DNA from: JANTGF01 sp963750735
GTDB taxonomy: Bacteria > Bacteroidota > Bacteroidia > Bacteroidales > VadinHA17
Assembly (NCBI GenBank): GCA_963750735.1
Contig: CAVVRY010000007.1
Location: 434,001 to 498,000, forward strand
DNA: 64,000 nt
Direction of reading: 5' to 3'
Shown: piece by piece, positions 39,658 to 49,115 of the stretch
How the letters are laid out: every line of letters starts with the position of its first letter
Numbering within the stretch: position 1 is the stretch's first letter
The notes under the pieces: model-generated
The model's database searches: none
What the model was told of the DNA's origin: nothing
Seen by the model: the letters and a program-made list of their open reading frames with translations, nothing else
Made by a program: the position numbers and the translations under genes

Positions 39658-41541
39658 CTAATCTTCGAGTGTTGACAAATCGCCCTCATCAATCCCAAGA
39701 GCTCTAGACTTCAAGACCCTTCGCATTATTTTCCCACTTCTTGTTTTTGGCAGTCCATCTGAAAAAATTAATTCAGAAGGCTTTGCAATGGGGCCTATTT
39801 CCTTGGCTACATATTCTTTCAGCTCTTCAGCGAGGGAATCACTGGCAGATACTCCTTCCTTCAGGATAACAAATGCATGAATTGCGTTACCTCTCAGCTC
39901 ATCTGGCAATCCCACTGCTGCCGCTTCTGTTACAGCTGGATGACTTACCAGGGCGCTCTCAATCTCAGCAGAACCAAGCCGATAACCACTCACCTTGAGA
40001 ACATCATCCATTCTCCCAATAATCCAGAAGTAACCGTCCTCATCTATTCTTGCAGAATCGCCAGTAAGGTACCAACCCTGCTTTTCAAACTGCTTCCAAT
40101 ACTTTTCAATAAAACGATCAGGGTCATTCATTATTGTTCTTGCCATGCCCGGCCACGGGCTTTTAATAACCAGTGTTCCTTCTTCACCAGCCTTTACATC
40201 ATTACCATTATCGTCGACCACAGATATTTCATTTCCAAAGAATGGTTTGGTTGCAGATCCAGGTTTCAGTGGAGTAATAGGCAAAGGAGTAATCATAAAA
40301 CCACCTGTCTCTGTTTGCCACCAGGTATCCATTATAGGGCACTTTTCCTTCCCAACCACCTCATAATACCACTTCCATGCTTCGGGATTAATCGGTTCTC
40401 CAACGGAGCCAAGCAATCTCAATGTACTCAAATCATGCTTATCAACCCATGAAGCTCCAAATCTCATCAGTCCACGAATAGCTGTGGGTGAGGTATATAA
40501 TATATTTACTCCGTATTTCTCGATGATAGACCACCACCTGTTTGGATATGGATGATTTGGGGCGCCTTCATAAAGGATGATAGTTGCACCATTAATCAGT
40601 GGGCCATAAACTATATAGCTGTGGCCTGTAATCCAACCCGGGTCAGCGGCACACCACCACCGATCTTCTGGTTTAATATCAAAAACATAATTATAAGTTG
40701 TAGAGGTGTATACCTGGTAGCCACCATGAGTATGAACAAGTCCTTTTGGCTTGCCAGTTGTACCTGATGTATAAAGGATAAATAGTGGATCTTCAGCATC
40801 TAATTCCTCTGTGGCAGCAACGGGGCTTGCGATAGGCATACCCATCAAATCATGCCAGAAAAAATCACGATCATTCTCCATAAAACATTCTTCACCAGTA
40901 CGTTTTACTGTAATGCAAACTTCGATGGTTGGTGATCGTTTCATTGCTTCATTTGCAATACATTTAAGCTTTGTGGGTTTACCTCTTCTGTACCCACCAT
41001 CGGCTGTTACCAAAACACGACTATGTGCATCGGCTATACGTTCTGCCAATGCTTCAACGCTAAATCCTCCATATACTACACTGTGTGCTGCTCCCAACTT
41101 TGCGCATGCGAGCATAGCAATAACTAATTCAGGAATCTGAGGCATGTAAATGGTCACAATTTCTCCCTTCTTCACCCCCATTGCCAATAAAACATTGGTG
41201 AATTTTGAGACTTCCCGGTTTAAAGCATGATAAGAATAGGTTTTCACATCCCCCGGTTCCCCTTCCCAGATAAGTGCCATTTTATTTCTAACAGATGTTT
41301 GCAGATGCCTGTCAATGGCATTCGAAATAATATTTGTTTTGCCTCCCACAAACCATTTATAAAATGGCTTATTAGAATCATCAAGTACTTTGTCCCATTT
41401 TTTATACCAGAAAAGCTTATCTGCTTCCTCTGCCCAAAAAGTCTCCCTGTTCTGTATTGACTTTTTATATAAAGTTTCATAATCTTTTATATGGGCATTC
41501 TTTATTACCTCTTCCGATGGATGATACAAATCTTTCATCAT
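39658..41541 (-). CDS. acs: Acetyl-CoA synthetase (AMP-forming)
   Basis: 627 residues, slightly shorter than E. coli Acs (652). The adenylate-forming P-loop FILYTSGTTGKPKGLVHTHG (about 260-280), the WWQTETGG motif and the C-terminal catalytic lysine region PKTRSGKIMRR are intact. It converts acetate, ATP and CoA to acetyl-CoA in the cytoplasm; the PxxxxSGK lysine is the usual site of acetylation control. The start may be the first or second ATG of a MM pair. A 270-base divergent spacer separates it from the phosphatase gene. Confidence 0.95.
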   Translation of the reverse strand: MMKDLYHPSEEVIKNAHIKDYETLYKKSIQNRETFWAEEADKLFWYKKWDKVLDDSNKPFYKWFVGGKTNIISNAIDRHLQTSVRNKMALIWEGEPGDVKTYSYHALNREVSKFTNVLLAMGVKKGEIVTIYMPQIPELVIAMLACAKLGAAHSVVYGGFSVEALAERIADAHSRVLVTADGGYRRGKPTKLKCIANEAMKRSPTIEVCITVKRTGEECFMENDRDFFWHDLMGMPIASPVAATEELDAEDPLFILYTSGTTGKPKGLVHTHGGYQVYTSTTYNYVFDIKPEDRWWCAADPGWITGHSYIVYGPLINGATIILYEGAPNHPYPNRWWSIIEKYGVNILYTSPTAIRGLMRFGASWVDKHDLSTLRLLGSVGEPINPEAWKWYYEVVGKEKCPIMDTWWQTETGGFMITPLPITPLKPGSATKPFFGNEISVVDDNGNDVKAGEEGTLVIKSPWPGMARTIMNDPDRFIEKYWKQFEKQGWYLTGDSARIDEDGYFWIIGRMDDVLKVSGYRLGSAEIESALVSHPAVTEAAAVGLPDELRGNAIHAFVILKEGVSASDSLAEELKEYVAKEIGPIAKPSELIFSDGLPKTRSGKIMRRVLKSRALGIDEGDLSTLED

Positions 41542-41783
41542 AAAGTATTTTAATTAATTATTGAATTTCATTAAGTGTTAAGCTTATTTAAGCGTGACAT
41601 TAAAAAATAAAAGTAGTATTTCTGATTGAAAAAACAATGTTACAGAATAGCTGGAGGCTGTTATACTAAATTACTATAATATTACCATATCAGTAATAAT
41701 GCCTTTTCAAAAAGATTTTCACAAACTTGATATAAATTAGGAATCTAAATTTTCACAAATAATTCATTTTTGAAATAATATCG

Positions 41784-41791
41784 TATTTTTG
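41784..41791 (+). promoter_or_regulatory. Candidate -7 promoter box TATTTTTG
   Basis: TATTTTTG matches TAnnTTTG and lies 20 bases before the ATG at 41812. Upstream of it, an 11-bp direct repeat ATTTTCACAAA occurs at 41715-41725 and 41749-41759, which may or may not be regulatory. Confidence 0.4.
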
Positions 41792-41811
41792 TTAATGAAA
41801 ACAAGCCTCAG

Positions 41812-42561
41812 ATGAGCAAAACAATACACATCAAATTTGGACCTCTGGTTATTGGAATTTTATTTTTTGGGATTGCAATAAACTTATCGGCTCAACCTTT
41901 CTATACTAAACTTACAGAGTATACATCTACCTTATCATCAGAGTTTAATAAAATTCCTGGGGAAAGGAAGGAAATTCTTGAAGAGATTGGAGACTTTATT
42001 TCAGCTCAAAACGATAAGAAATCAACTGTCCAATTGCTGTTCATCTGTACTCTGAATGCAAGGAGAAGTCAGTTTGCCCAGGTATGGGCTCAAACTGCAG
42101 CTTACCATTACAAGTTAAGGAATATTAAGGCTTTTTCAGGTGGTCATAATGAAACAGCCATTAATTTCAGAATACTGGAAGCTCTGAGAAAAGCAGGTTT
42201 TGAAATAACTGCTTCAGAAGTATATTCTCAAAACCCGGTTTATTTGCTCAGCATGGGACGAAGATATCCTGACATCTTTATTTTTTCGAAAAAATATGAT
42301 TACTGGAACAATCCACACATGGACTTTGCATCTATTTTGTGTAGTAAGGATTTATTTGAAATGAAACTCCAACCCAATGGTTCTAATCAAACGATTTTCT
42401 TGCCTTATGAAGACATCCATATTTTTGATTCCTCTGCCAATAATTATCTGCGGAACGATGAAATTTGTCGGCAAATTGCCAGAGAAATGTTCTATTTAAT
42501 GGATTATGTAAAGAATTCAAAAAATAATCAAAAGAAGAAAAAAGAGAAAAAGAAGTCTTAA
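41812..42561 (+). CDS. Low-molecular-weight phosphatase/arsenate reductase-like protein with a signal peptide
   Basis: 249 residues. The core has the P-loop LLFICTLNARRSQ: Cys79-x5-Arg85-Ser, the signature of low-molecular-weight protein tyrosine phosphatases and ArsC-type reductases. A possible acid loop PYEDIHIFDSS follows near residue 200. Unusually it begins with a good Sec signal (PLVIGILFFGIAINLSAQ), so it should be periplasmic, and it ends in a Lys-rich tail. Cytoplasmic homologues of the same type are common in Bacteroidota. Substrate unknown. It may form a unit with the next gene, about 105 bases away. Confidence 0.78.
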   Translation: MSKTIHIKFGPLVIGILFFGIAINLSAQPFYTKLTEYTSTLSSEFNKIPGERKEILEEIGDFISAQNDKKSTVQLLFICTLNARRSQFAQVWAQTAAYHYKLRNIKAFSGGHNETAINFRILEALRKAGFEITASEVYSQNPVYLLSMGRRYPDIFIFSKKYDYWNNPHMDFASILCSKDLFEMKLQPNGSNQTIFLPYEDIHIFDSSANNYLRNDEICRQIAREMFYLMDYVKNSKNNQKKKKEKKKS

Positions 42562-42666
42562 GAATAGCCCTAATTTATTTTATCCCCCCTATTACTATTA
42601 CCATGGCTCGATTTTTGCTAGACAGTACTCAATAGTCCAAACTTTTATATTTAGATTAAAACCTGC

Positions 42667-43356
42667 ATGAAAACAATTAAAAAAGCCTTATCCGTTATCC
42701 TAGTTATCCTTACATCAACAGTATTGCATGCTCAAGACTGGACAATGGAAGTAAATGATATCAGAGACTACCATCGAATGATAAACACTGGTTCAAAAGT
42801 TAATAACTCTTATGATGATATTGAGGGAAATCCATATTTTTTTGAAGATTTTAGAGAAGGTTCTGTAATTACAAAGAATGGAAAAAAATACAATGGGGAA
42901 TTCAGGTATGATCTATACGCCGATGAGATTGAGTTCAAACTCGACGGTGATATTTACTGGATTGCTAATCCTGAGCTGATGGAGTATATCAAAATTGATG
43001 GTCAGGTATTTGTCTATTATGACAAAGACATGACTGATTCAAAAAATGGCTTTTATTACCAGGTTTTGGTTATGGGCGAATGCAAGTTGCTGTATCGAAA
43101 AGGGATTAACCTAAAAGAGGCGGAACCGCCTAAACCATATGTTGATGCTAAACCAGCAACTTTTATTGATCGCAAACCATTGTATTACATTCAAAAAGGA
43201 ATTGCCTATCCACAAAGGGTTTCCAACAAAGGTGATTTATTGGAAAATTTATCAGACAAGAAACAGGAAGTTTCAACGTTTATTAAGAAGAATAAGATAT
43301 CTGTCAACAATAAAGATGAGTTGATAGATCTGATTGAGTTTTACAATAGTTTATAG
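42667..43356 (+). CDS. Hypothetical exported protein
   Basis: 229 residues with a Sec signal (LTSTVLHAQDW). The mature part has a beta-rich segment (SVITKNGKKYNGEFRYDLYADEIEF) resembling a domain frequent in exported Bacteroidota proteins of unknown function, and a C-terminal helical stretch. No catalytic motif is visible. Start ATG 42667 is the only one giving the signal peptide. Confidence 0.7.
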   Translation: MKTIKKALSVILVILTSTVLHAQDWTMEVNDIRDYHRMINTGSKVNNSYDDIEGNPYFFEDFREGSVITKNGKKYNGEFRYDLYADEIEFKLDGDIYWIANPELMEYIKIDGQVFVYYDKDMTDSKNGFYYQVLVMGECKLLYRKGINLKEAEPPKPYVDAKPATFIDRKPLYYIQKGIAYPQRVSNKGDLLENLSDKKQEVSTFIKKNKISVNNKDELIDLIEFYNSL

Positions 43357-43395
43357 ATTAGAGCCTACTTATCTTTCAGCTTAAATAATAATCTC

Positions 43396-43403
43396 TATTT
43401 TTG
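43396..43403 (+). promoter_or_regulatory. Candidate -7 promoter box TATTTTTG for the DUF6452/DUF6048 pair
   Basis: TATTTTTG fits TAnnTTTG, 26 bases upstream of the preferred ATG at 43430. If it is the promoter, the earlier in-frame start at 43403 cannot be used, supporting the later start. Confidence 0.45.
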
Positions 43404-43429
43404 TGAAAATTGTAAAATTAGAGTTTAGG

Positions 43430-43885
43430 ATGAGATTATTATTTTTATTCACTTTGTTGGTCCTGGCATCAGCTTGTAATATCAACAGGCCGTGTGATGA
43501 GCCCACGAAATTTCCTGTCCAGACTGGTTTCTATGATTATAATAATGATTTACTTTCAGATACCATTGTAGAGAACCTTAGTCTGTATGGAATTGGAAAA
43601 GAAGACAGTTTAATATATCAGGGTATTGACACTAACAAGGTAAGTTTCAGGCTTGATCCATTTTCAGATTCAACGAAAATAGTGATTATGGGTTTTGCAA
43701 AAACTGACACCCTTACATTTATTTATAACAGGCATCTTGAACTGGTATCCCCTGAGTGTAGTTTTGCAATGTTTTTTGATATTCACACCATTCTTAGAAC
43801 CACTAACTTCATAGATTCATTATCGTTACTCGATAATACACTTAATGCAAATACGCAGGAGCATTTACGGATTTTTGTGCGTTAG
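43430..43885 (+). CDS. DUF6452 family lipoprotein
   Basis: 151 residues from ATG 43430, which gives MRLLFLFTLLVLASAC as lipoprotein signal. Mature part starts NINRPCDEPTKFPVQTGFYD, with paired cysteines as in the family, and ends before LRIFVR. Function unknown. Its last 41 bases overlap the start of the DUF6048 gene; this gene pair recurs in Bacteroidia genomes, suggesting a shared envelope role. Confidence 0.78.
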   Translation: MRLLFLFTLLVLASACNINRPCDEPTKFPVQTGFYDYNNDLLSDTIVENLSLYGIGKEDSLIYQGIDTNKVSFRLDPFSDSTKIVIMGFAKTDTLTFIYNRHLELVSPECSFAMFFDIHTILRTTNFIDSLSLLDNTLNANTQEHLRIFVR

Positions 43886-44519
43886 TTTAATATTTGGCAG
43901 TTCCCTGTCAAGTTATGCACAAGCTGATTCAACTATACGAGTCGGTGGCATTACAATTGGAATTGATGTTTCTCGCTTTTTCGTCCAAATTTGGAATCCT
44001 ATCCGTGGAAATTATGAGGTTTCATTGGGGGGTGATATTGGAAAAAAATTCTCACTAAATGGTGAAGCTGGGATTTTAACAACAAACTTCGATGAAGAAA
44101 CCTATCATTATGAATCCGGCGGAACTTATTTTCGATTTGGTTTTCAATATAATATACTTAAACGAAGACCCAATGATGACAATGCAATATTTCTTGGATT
44201 GTTGTATGGATTATCGTTATACGAACACAAAGCCGATCAGATTACAATAAATGATGGTTATTGGGGATCAGGAAGCGGAAGTATACCATTGACAAAATTA
44301 ACAGGTAATTGGGCGGAATTTAAAGGAGGAATGCGTGTTGAGGTATTTCGTAACTGGTATCTTGGTTGGTCTATTCGCTTAAGAATTTATTTATTCGGTC
44401 AGGAGGATCCGGTTATGACTCCCTATATAATACCAGGGTTTGGCAAAGCTGATAAAACTCTATCGATAGGAATGAGTTATTCAGTATTTTTTAAAATCCC
44501 ATACAGGAAAAAGAAATAA
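43845..44519 (+). CDS. DUF6048 family outer-membrane beta-barrel-like protein
   Basis: 224 residues with a Sec signal (FGSSLSSYAQADS). Alternating hydrophobic strands (YEVSLGGDIGKKFSLNGEAG, YFRFGFQYNI, WYLGWSIRLRIYLFGQ) and an aromatic C-terminal region (SYSVFFKIPYRKKK) fit an outer-membrane beta-barrel of the DUF6048 family. Starts inside the DUF6452 gene, so translation is probably coupled. Confidence 0.78.
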   Translation: MQIRRSIYGFLCVSLIFGSSLSSYAQADSTIRVGGITIGIDVSRFFVQIWNPIRGNYEVSLGGDIGKKFSLNGEAGILTTNFDEETYHYESGGTYFRFGFQYNILKRRPNDDNAIFLGLLYGLSLYEHKADQITINDGYWGSGSGSIPLTKLTGNWAEFKGGMRVEVFRNWYLGWSIRLRIYLFGQEDPVMTPYIIPGFGKADKTLSIGMSYSVFFKIPYRKKK

Positions 44520-44617
44520 AAATTCCGATTCCGCTAAATCAGATTGGAATCAAGTAGTTCCAGATTTTATAATATTCTATACTTTTGACATTATTTACAA
44601 TAGAATTAGCTTCAAAA

Positions 44618-45223
44618 ATGAAGGCAATAACAAGGAGGAAAATACTGATTTCATTATTCTGCACCCTTTTATACCTAACTCCACATTCAATGCATGGACA
44701 GGATGCAAGATTTGGTATTGTTGTCGGTCCAAATTTTTCAACACTTAGCAGTAATTTCTTTGAAGGACACTTCAGGGTAGGATTCCATGCAGGAGTTTTT
44801 GGTCAATTTAAGTTCTCAGAAAAATGGGCATTAAGACCCGAGCTTTTTTATTCCCAACAGGGAATGACTATTCGGGATGAACCCGGGTCATATACAAAGT
44901 TCATGAACTATAACAACTATATCAACCTACCTGTACAACTTGAATACTTCTTTAATGATCGATTTTCACTCCAGTTTGGCCCAGGATTGGGTTTTTTACT
45001 TAAAGCAAAAGAAATAACAAAGTATCCTGGTAATGATAACACCGAAGATGTTACCGATACATATAACCGGGTAGATGTTGGTTTCTACCTGGGATTTGAA
45101 TATTCCTTTAAAAAGCACTTTGGCCTTGGATTGAGGTTTTATAGTAGTTTTATGTATGTTGAAATTGGCGCCGACCGCAAAAGAAATTTGTTTTTCCAGC
45201 TGCCTCTCACCTATAAGTTCTAA
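44618..45223 (+). CDS. Outer-membrane beta-barrel (porin-family) protein
   Basis: From ATG 44618, 201 residues with a Sec signal (LYLTPHSMHGQ). The pattern FGIVVGPNFSTLSS, then KWALRPELFYSQQGMTI, INLPVQLEYFFNDRFSLQFG and a terminal FFQLPLTYKF with final phenylalanine is the common eight-strand beta-barrel family of Bacteroidota (PorT-like, PF13568). Structural or unknown function. An in-frame start at 44585 would spoil the signal peptide. It converges on the ABC transporter gene, 23 bases apart. Confidence 0.82.
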   Translation: MKAITRRKILISLFCTLLYLTPHSMHGQDARFGIVVGPNFSTLSSNFFEGHFRVGFHAGVFGQFKFSEKWALRPELFYSQQGMTIRDEPGSYTKFMNYNNYINLPVQLEYFFNDRFSLQFGPGLGFLLKAKEITKYPGNDNTEDVTDTYNRVDVGFYLGFEYSFKKHFGLGLRFYSSFMYVEIGADRKRNLFFQLPLTYKF

Positions 45224-45246
45224 GTCTTATTTGCATAAACCTTTTT

Positions 45247-48200
45247 CTATTGACCAGGAAGTTTTCCTCGCATCTTTCTCCTTAGCTGCACCCTTGACTG
45301 TATCCTGTCAAGTCTACGTATTCGAAAAGCGTTAACTGCAGTTGCAAATCGTTGAAGAAGATTGAGATAAAGAACCAGATATGCAACCAGAGACATAAAC
45401 CAGATGATCTGCAAATTAAACCAATAGGTTTCTATCTCCAATCTTCCTATCCTTTTTATTGGTGCAAACATATGTGCACGACCAATTCTGGAATCTGGTT
45501 TTTCAAATATGGGATCCATTCTTTGAACCAAATGATCACCAATTTCAATAATTTTTTGTAGCTGATTCTTATTCAATACCAGGTTTGAAATACTGGTATT
45601 CGTATAATTGTTTTGAAACTGTAATAAGGCATTTTTTCCGCCAACCTGCACTTCTACTTCACTGTAAATCTCATCCCTTCTAGTGCTAGCCCGGTTATTC
45701 ATAACCTGGTATAGATATTGAAGAGAATCAAGATAATTTTCTACCTCCGATTTTACAATTGGTGTAAAATACTCAGGATCAATCCTTCTAATTACATTAC
45801 CCGGGTGTATACCCGTCACATTTTTAAGATCATTCAATTCGTTTCGTACAACTTTTAAGTTGTTCTCTACCCTTGCGTTATTTGTTCCTTCAGCTTTTAA
45901 TCTTTTTGCCTCATCCATCAATCCTCGGATTTCTGGAAATAGGAATGCAGTTTTAAACATAGCCACACTGATTTGCATTTCAAGATCAAAGAAGTTTTTT
46001 TCGAACTTGTTATTTTTGAACTGGTTTACTGCCAATGCCTCAAATGCCCATCTGGAAGTCATTATATCTCCAATTAAAGGTACATTCTTCGAGTGCTTTT
46101 TAAGGCTGCGCAATTTATCGAAGGGGACCACAGTCCCACTAAAAAGAATTTGAGGAACCAAAAGAAGCGGGATAACAATATATATACTCGCTACTGATTT
46201 CAGTGCAGCAGAAATATTTAATCCTAGCAAATTTGCCAGAGAAGCAGCAGAAAACAAAATCATCCAGTACTTGAAGGTCATCCCTTTTATTTCAAGCATA
46301 TAGTTGCCTATAATTACAAAACTCAATACCTGAACTGCTGATATGGTAAGTACAATAAAAACTTTTGAGTTTATATAGCTGAAGCGACTTAGGTTTAGAA
46401 ATGATTCCCGTTTTAAAATTCGGGCATCTTTTATGATCTCTTCTGCACTAACTATCATGCCCAGAAATAATGCAACTATAACAGACATAAAAAGATACGA
46501 CACCATATTATCATTTCCTATGAATACATAATCATCAGGATTATCAGCTGAACCACTAAAATACTTTGTAAAATAACCGATAATTACAGCAAGCAATGGA
46601 GATTCAAGGAAAGTAATAAGCAAATATTGTTTATTGACGAGCTTTGCTTTAACATCTCTTGCAACAAAAACCTTAAATTGATTCCAAAGATCAGGAACCT
46701 TAAAATGAATTTCAGGTAGTTTTATTTTGCTTGGTTTTTGAACTGATTGAGATTCTGTTTTTTTCTGGTATTTATCGTACCATTCCTTTGGAGTGAATTT
46801 TCTAATATCGGTAAACCTTCCATACTTGTTAACAAAAGTTGATTCAACAATTCCAAGTATCTGTTCAGGATTTACATTACCACAAGTTGTACACTGGCTT
46901 TCTTTGGCGTCCAACTGATTATTCTCAGTTTTAAAATACACCAGGGAATCAAGTGGGTCTCCTTGAAATATCATGTGCCCCCCCTTGTCCATAACCAGAA
47001 TTCGGTTGAAAAGCTTAAAAATATCGGAGGATGGTTGATGAATATTTACCAAAACAATTTTGCCGGCAAAGGTTTGTCTTTTTAACAGCCGCATTACCTT
47101 TTCAGCATCTCGTGAAGACAATCCAGATGTGGGCTCATCAACAAATAAAATCAGTGGTTCACGTAGGAGCTCTAACCCAATGTTTAAGCGTTTTCGTTGC
47201 CCGCCACTTATATATTTTTCCAGAGGATTACCAACTTTTAAGTATCGTATCTCATAAAGGTCCAAGTCCTTAAGGAGCCTAATTACTGATTTTAAAATTC
47301 GGATTTCTGAATACTCGCTAAAACACAATTTAGCATTGTAGTAAAGATTCTGAAATACAGTAAGATCATCTATCAAAAGGTCATCCTGTGGGATATATCC
47401 AATTACACCTTCTAATTTTTCATGGTAGTTATGCAGATCATAACCATTTATGTAAATTCTCCCTTTTTGAGGAACCAATGAACCATTTAAAACATTCAGA
47501 AGGGTTGATTTTCCAACTCCACTTCCACCTACAATCCCTATCAATTCACCTGCATCTGCTTTAAAAGTAAATTTCTGAACACCATTTTCACTATTGTGGA
47601 ACTTATATTCCACATCAGTAGCCAGATATTCCAGATCGCCTTTAATTGTACCCTGAAAATACCGTGAAGTTAGTGTACTAAAATAAATTGGGGTAAAGCT
47701 CGGGCTTTTTATAAAAGAACCTAAATCTAAGAATTCGACAACACCAGGATGGATGATGGATGCATTTTTAAACAAATCCTGGCTTCCATAGTACTTAAAC
47801 ATGAAAAAGTTAGCACTTCTCACATACAAAGCAATGAGCTGGCCCTCCAATCCATTCCATGTCAAATGCTTAACCTGTCCTGCTTTTTCCAATTCATTCT
47901 TGTCGACCAGAATTAGCCTTTCTTTTCGAATTCCTTGAATCCATGGACTAAGAACCATGAAATAAATGTCACTGTATTCTTTATCACTTATATTGAAAGA
48001 GTCTTTAACTGTTTTTAAAAAGTCTTTCTCTTTCATAGAAATGTAGCCATCTTCATTGGCAAATTCCAACAATCTACTTATTATACGAATTTTCTCATGC
48101 TGTTCCAGTATGCTATTGCTGTATTCACATATCACAAGCGCTTTAACTGATTGTGAAGATCTCTTCTTTAAATCCCCAACCTTTCCCCCATCCTCAACAT

Positions 48201-48387
48201 CAACTTTATGGTATTCTTTTAAATAATTTCTGAATAATTGAAGGAAATCTGAAACCTGTTCCTCTGCCGCGATCCTATTTAGTGCATCCAACAGAATTTC
48301 TTCAGCTTTATGGCTAATCCTTCCTTTGTTTACATTGGCAACCAGTGCAAACAACTGTACCAATACCTTAAGTGTAGATTCTTTCAC
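45247..48387 (-). CDS. Large ABCG-like ABC transporter with TerB-like N-terminus
   Basis: 1046 residues. The N-terminal 140 residues are helical and TerB-like (KISHKAEEILLDALNRIAAEE, ISMKEKDFL). A nucleotide-binding domain follows, with Walker A GGSGVGKST (about 290), signature SGGQRKRLNIGLE and Walker B ILFVDEPTSGL. A linker holds a CxxC (QCTTCGNVNPEQIL), then an ABC2-type membrane domain (about 585-790), a long charged coiled-coil-like insertion (about 800-970) and a last membrane helix near 1010. One polypeptide carries both ATPase and permease, as in ABCG half-transporters, so it probably works as a dimer. Substrate unknown. Confidence 0.88.
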   Translation of the reverse strand: MKESTLKVLVQLFALVANVNKGRISHKAEEILLDALNRIAAEEQVSDFLQLFRNYLKEYHKVDVEDGGKVGDLKKRSSQSVKALVICEYSNSILEQHEKIRIISRLLEFANEDGYISMKEKDFLKTVKDSFNISDKEYSDIYFMVLSPWIQGIRKERLILVDKNELEKAGQVKHLTWNGLEGQLIALYVRSANFFMFKYYGSQDLFKNASIIHPGVVEFLDLGSFIKSPSFTPIYFSTLTSRYFQGTIKGDLEYLATDVEYKFHNSENGVQKFTFKADAGELIGIVGGSGVGKSTLLNVLNGSLVPQKGRIYINGYDLHNYHEKLEGVIGYIPQDDLLIDDLTVFQNLYYNAKLCFSEYSEIRILKSVIRLLKDLDLYEIRYLKVGNPLEKYISGGQRKRLNIGLELLREPLILFVDEPTSGLSSRDAEKVMRLLKRQTFAGKIVLVNIHQPSSDIFKLFNRILVMDKGGHMIFQGDPLDSLVYFKTENNQLDAKESQCTTCGNVNPEQILGIVESTFVNKYGRFTDIRKFTPKEWYDKYQKKTESQSVQKPSKIKLPEIHFKVPDLWNQFKVFVARDVKAKLVNKQYLLITFLESPLLAVIIGYFTKYFSGSADNPDDYVFIGNDNMVSYLFMSVIVALFLGMIVSAEEIIKDARILKRESFLNLSRFSYINSKVFIVLTISAVQVLSFVIIGNYMLEIKGMTFKYWMILFSAASLANLLGLNISAALKSVASIYIVIPLLLVPQILFSGTVVPFDKLRSLKKHSKNVPLIGDIMTSRWAFEALAVNQFKNNKFEKNFFDLEMQISVAMFKTAFLFPEIRGLMDEAKRLKAEGTNNARVENNLKVVRNELNDLKNVTGIHPGNVIRRIDPEYFTPIVKSEVENYLDSLQYLYQVMNNRASTRRDEIYSEVEVQVGGKNALLQFQNNYTNTSISNLVLNKNQLQKIIEIGDHLVQRMDPIFEKPDSRIGRAHMFAPIKRIGRLEIETYWFNLQIIWFMSLVAYLVLYLNLLQRFATAVNAFRIRRLDRIQSRVQLRRKMRGKLPGQ

Positions 48388-48454
48388 GAAATAATAATTC
48401 AGTTAGTAAACTTGATTCCCAAATACATTTAAGTAAGAAAATTGTGTGTATTTA

Positions 48455-48462
48455 CAAAAATA
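48455..48462 (-). promoter_or_regulatory. Candidate -7 promoter box for the ABC transporter gene
   Basis: Read on the minus strand the sequence is TATTTTTG, matching TAnnTTTG, about 68 bases upstream of the ABC transporter start. It lies in the 226-base divergent spacer shared with the thioesterase gene. Confidence 0.4.
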
Positions 48463-48613
48463 GGAATTAACATGGATTATTTATTTTATAATATCAATTT
48501 GATGCTACCATATTTTGTTGAACTGGTTTTAGGCATCAAAAAAACTCTTTTTCGCTTCTATTCATTTTGAATAAAGTATTTATAATTGTCTACTTTTATC
48601 AAAAAATTCAATA

Positions 48614-49093
48614 ATGAAGACGAAAGCTTTTCAGGATTTTTATCCGGATGATCTTGCTCATTGCTATGGCTGTGGGAAATTAAATGAATGGGGTCATCAA
48701 CTAAAGACACATTGGGATGGAGAAGAAAGTGTTAGTTTTTTCAAACCCGAATCATATCATACAGCTGTGCCAGGATATTTATATGGCGGATTGATCGCAA
48801 GTCTGATTGATTGCCATAGTACCGGAACGGCTGCAGCAGCAAAATATAGAGAAGAAGGAAGGGCAATGAATACACTTCCAGCATTTCGATTTTTAACTGC
48901 CTCCCTAACAGTAAATTACCTCAAGCCTACTCCAATTGATAAAGAAATTGAAATTAGAGGTAATATCAAAGAAATTAAAGGCCGGAAAGTAATTGTAAGT
49001 ACCCGTTTAATGGTAAATGGGGAAATTTGTGCACAGGGAGAAGTTATTACAGTTCAAATGCCTGAAGGTATGGAGCTCGGGAAACCTAAATAG
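48614..49093 (+). CDS. PaaI-like hotdog-fold thioesterase
   Basis: 159 residues, cytoplasmic. Contains LAHCYGCGKLNEWGHQL and the hotdog helix YLYGGLIASLIDCHSTGTAAA, then LTVNYLKPTPIDKEIEIRG, matching acyl-CoA thioesterases of the PaaI/4HBT superfamily. It converges on the acyl-CoA operon (23 bases to the Buk-like gene), so it may hydrolyse CoA esters of that pathway; this is inference from position. Confidence 0.83.
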   Translation: MKTKAFQDFYPDDLAHCYGCGKLNEWGHQLKTHWDGEESVSFFKPESYHTAVPGYLYGGLIASLIDCHSTGTAAAAKYREEGRAMNTLPAFRFLTASLTVNYLKPTPIDKEIEIRGNIKEIKGRKVIVSTRLMVNGEICAQGEVITVQMPEGMELGKPK

Positions 49094-49115
49094 TTAAAAA
49101 AGGTAAATTTCCTGA

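Noticed and set aside
39877..40452. 191-codon plus-strand ORF antisense to acs
   Set aside because: It is a shadow of the well-conserved acetyl-CoA synthetase gene; its translation has no domain or signal features and an unnatural Ser/His/Cys-rich composition.
44527..44551. GATTCC/GGAATC inverted repeat after the DUF6048 gene
   Set aside because: Six base pairs with a 13-base loop and no T-run; not convincing as a terminator.
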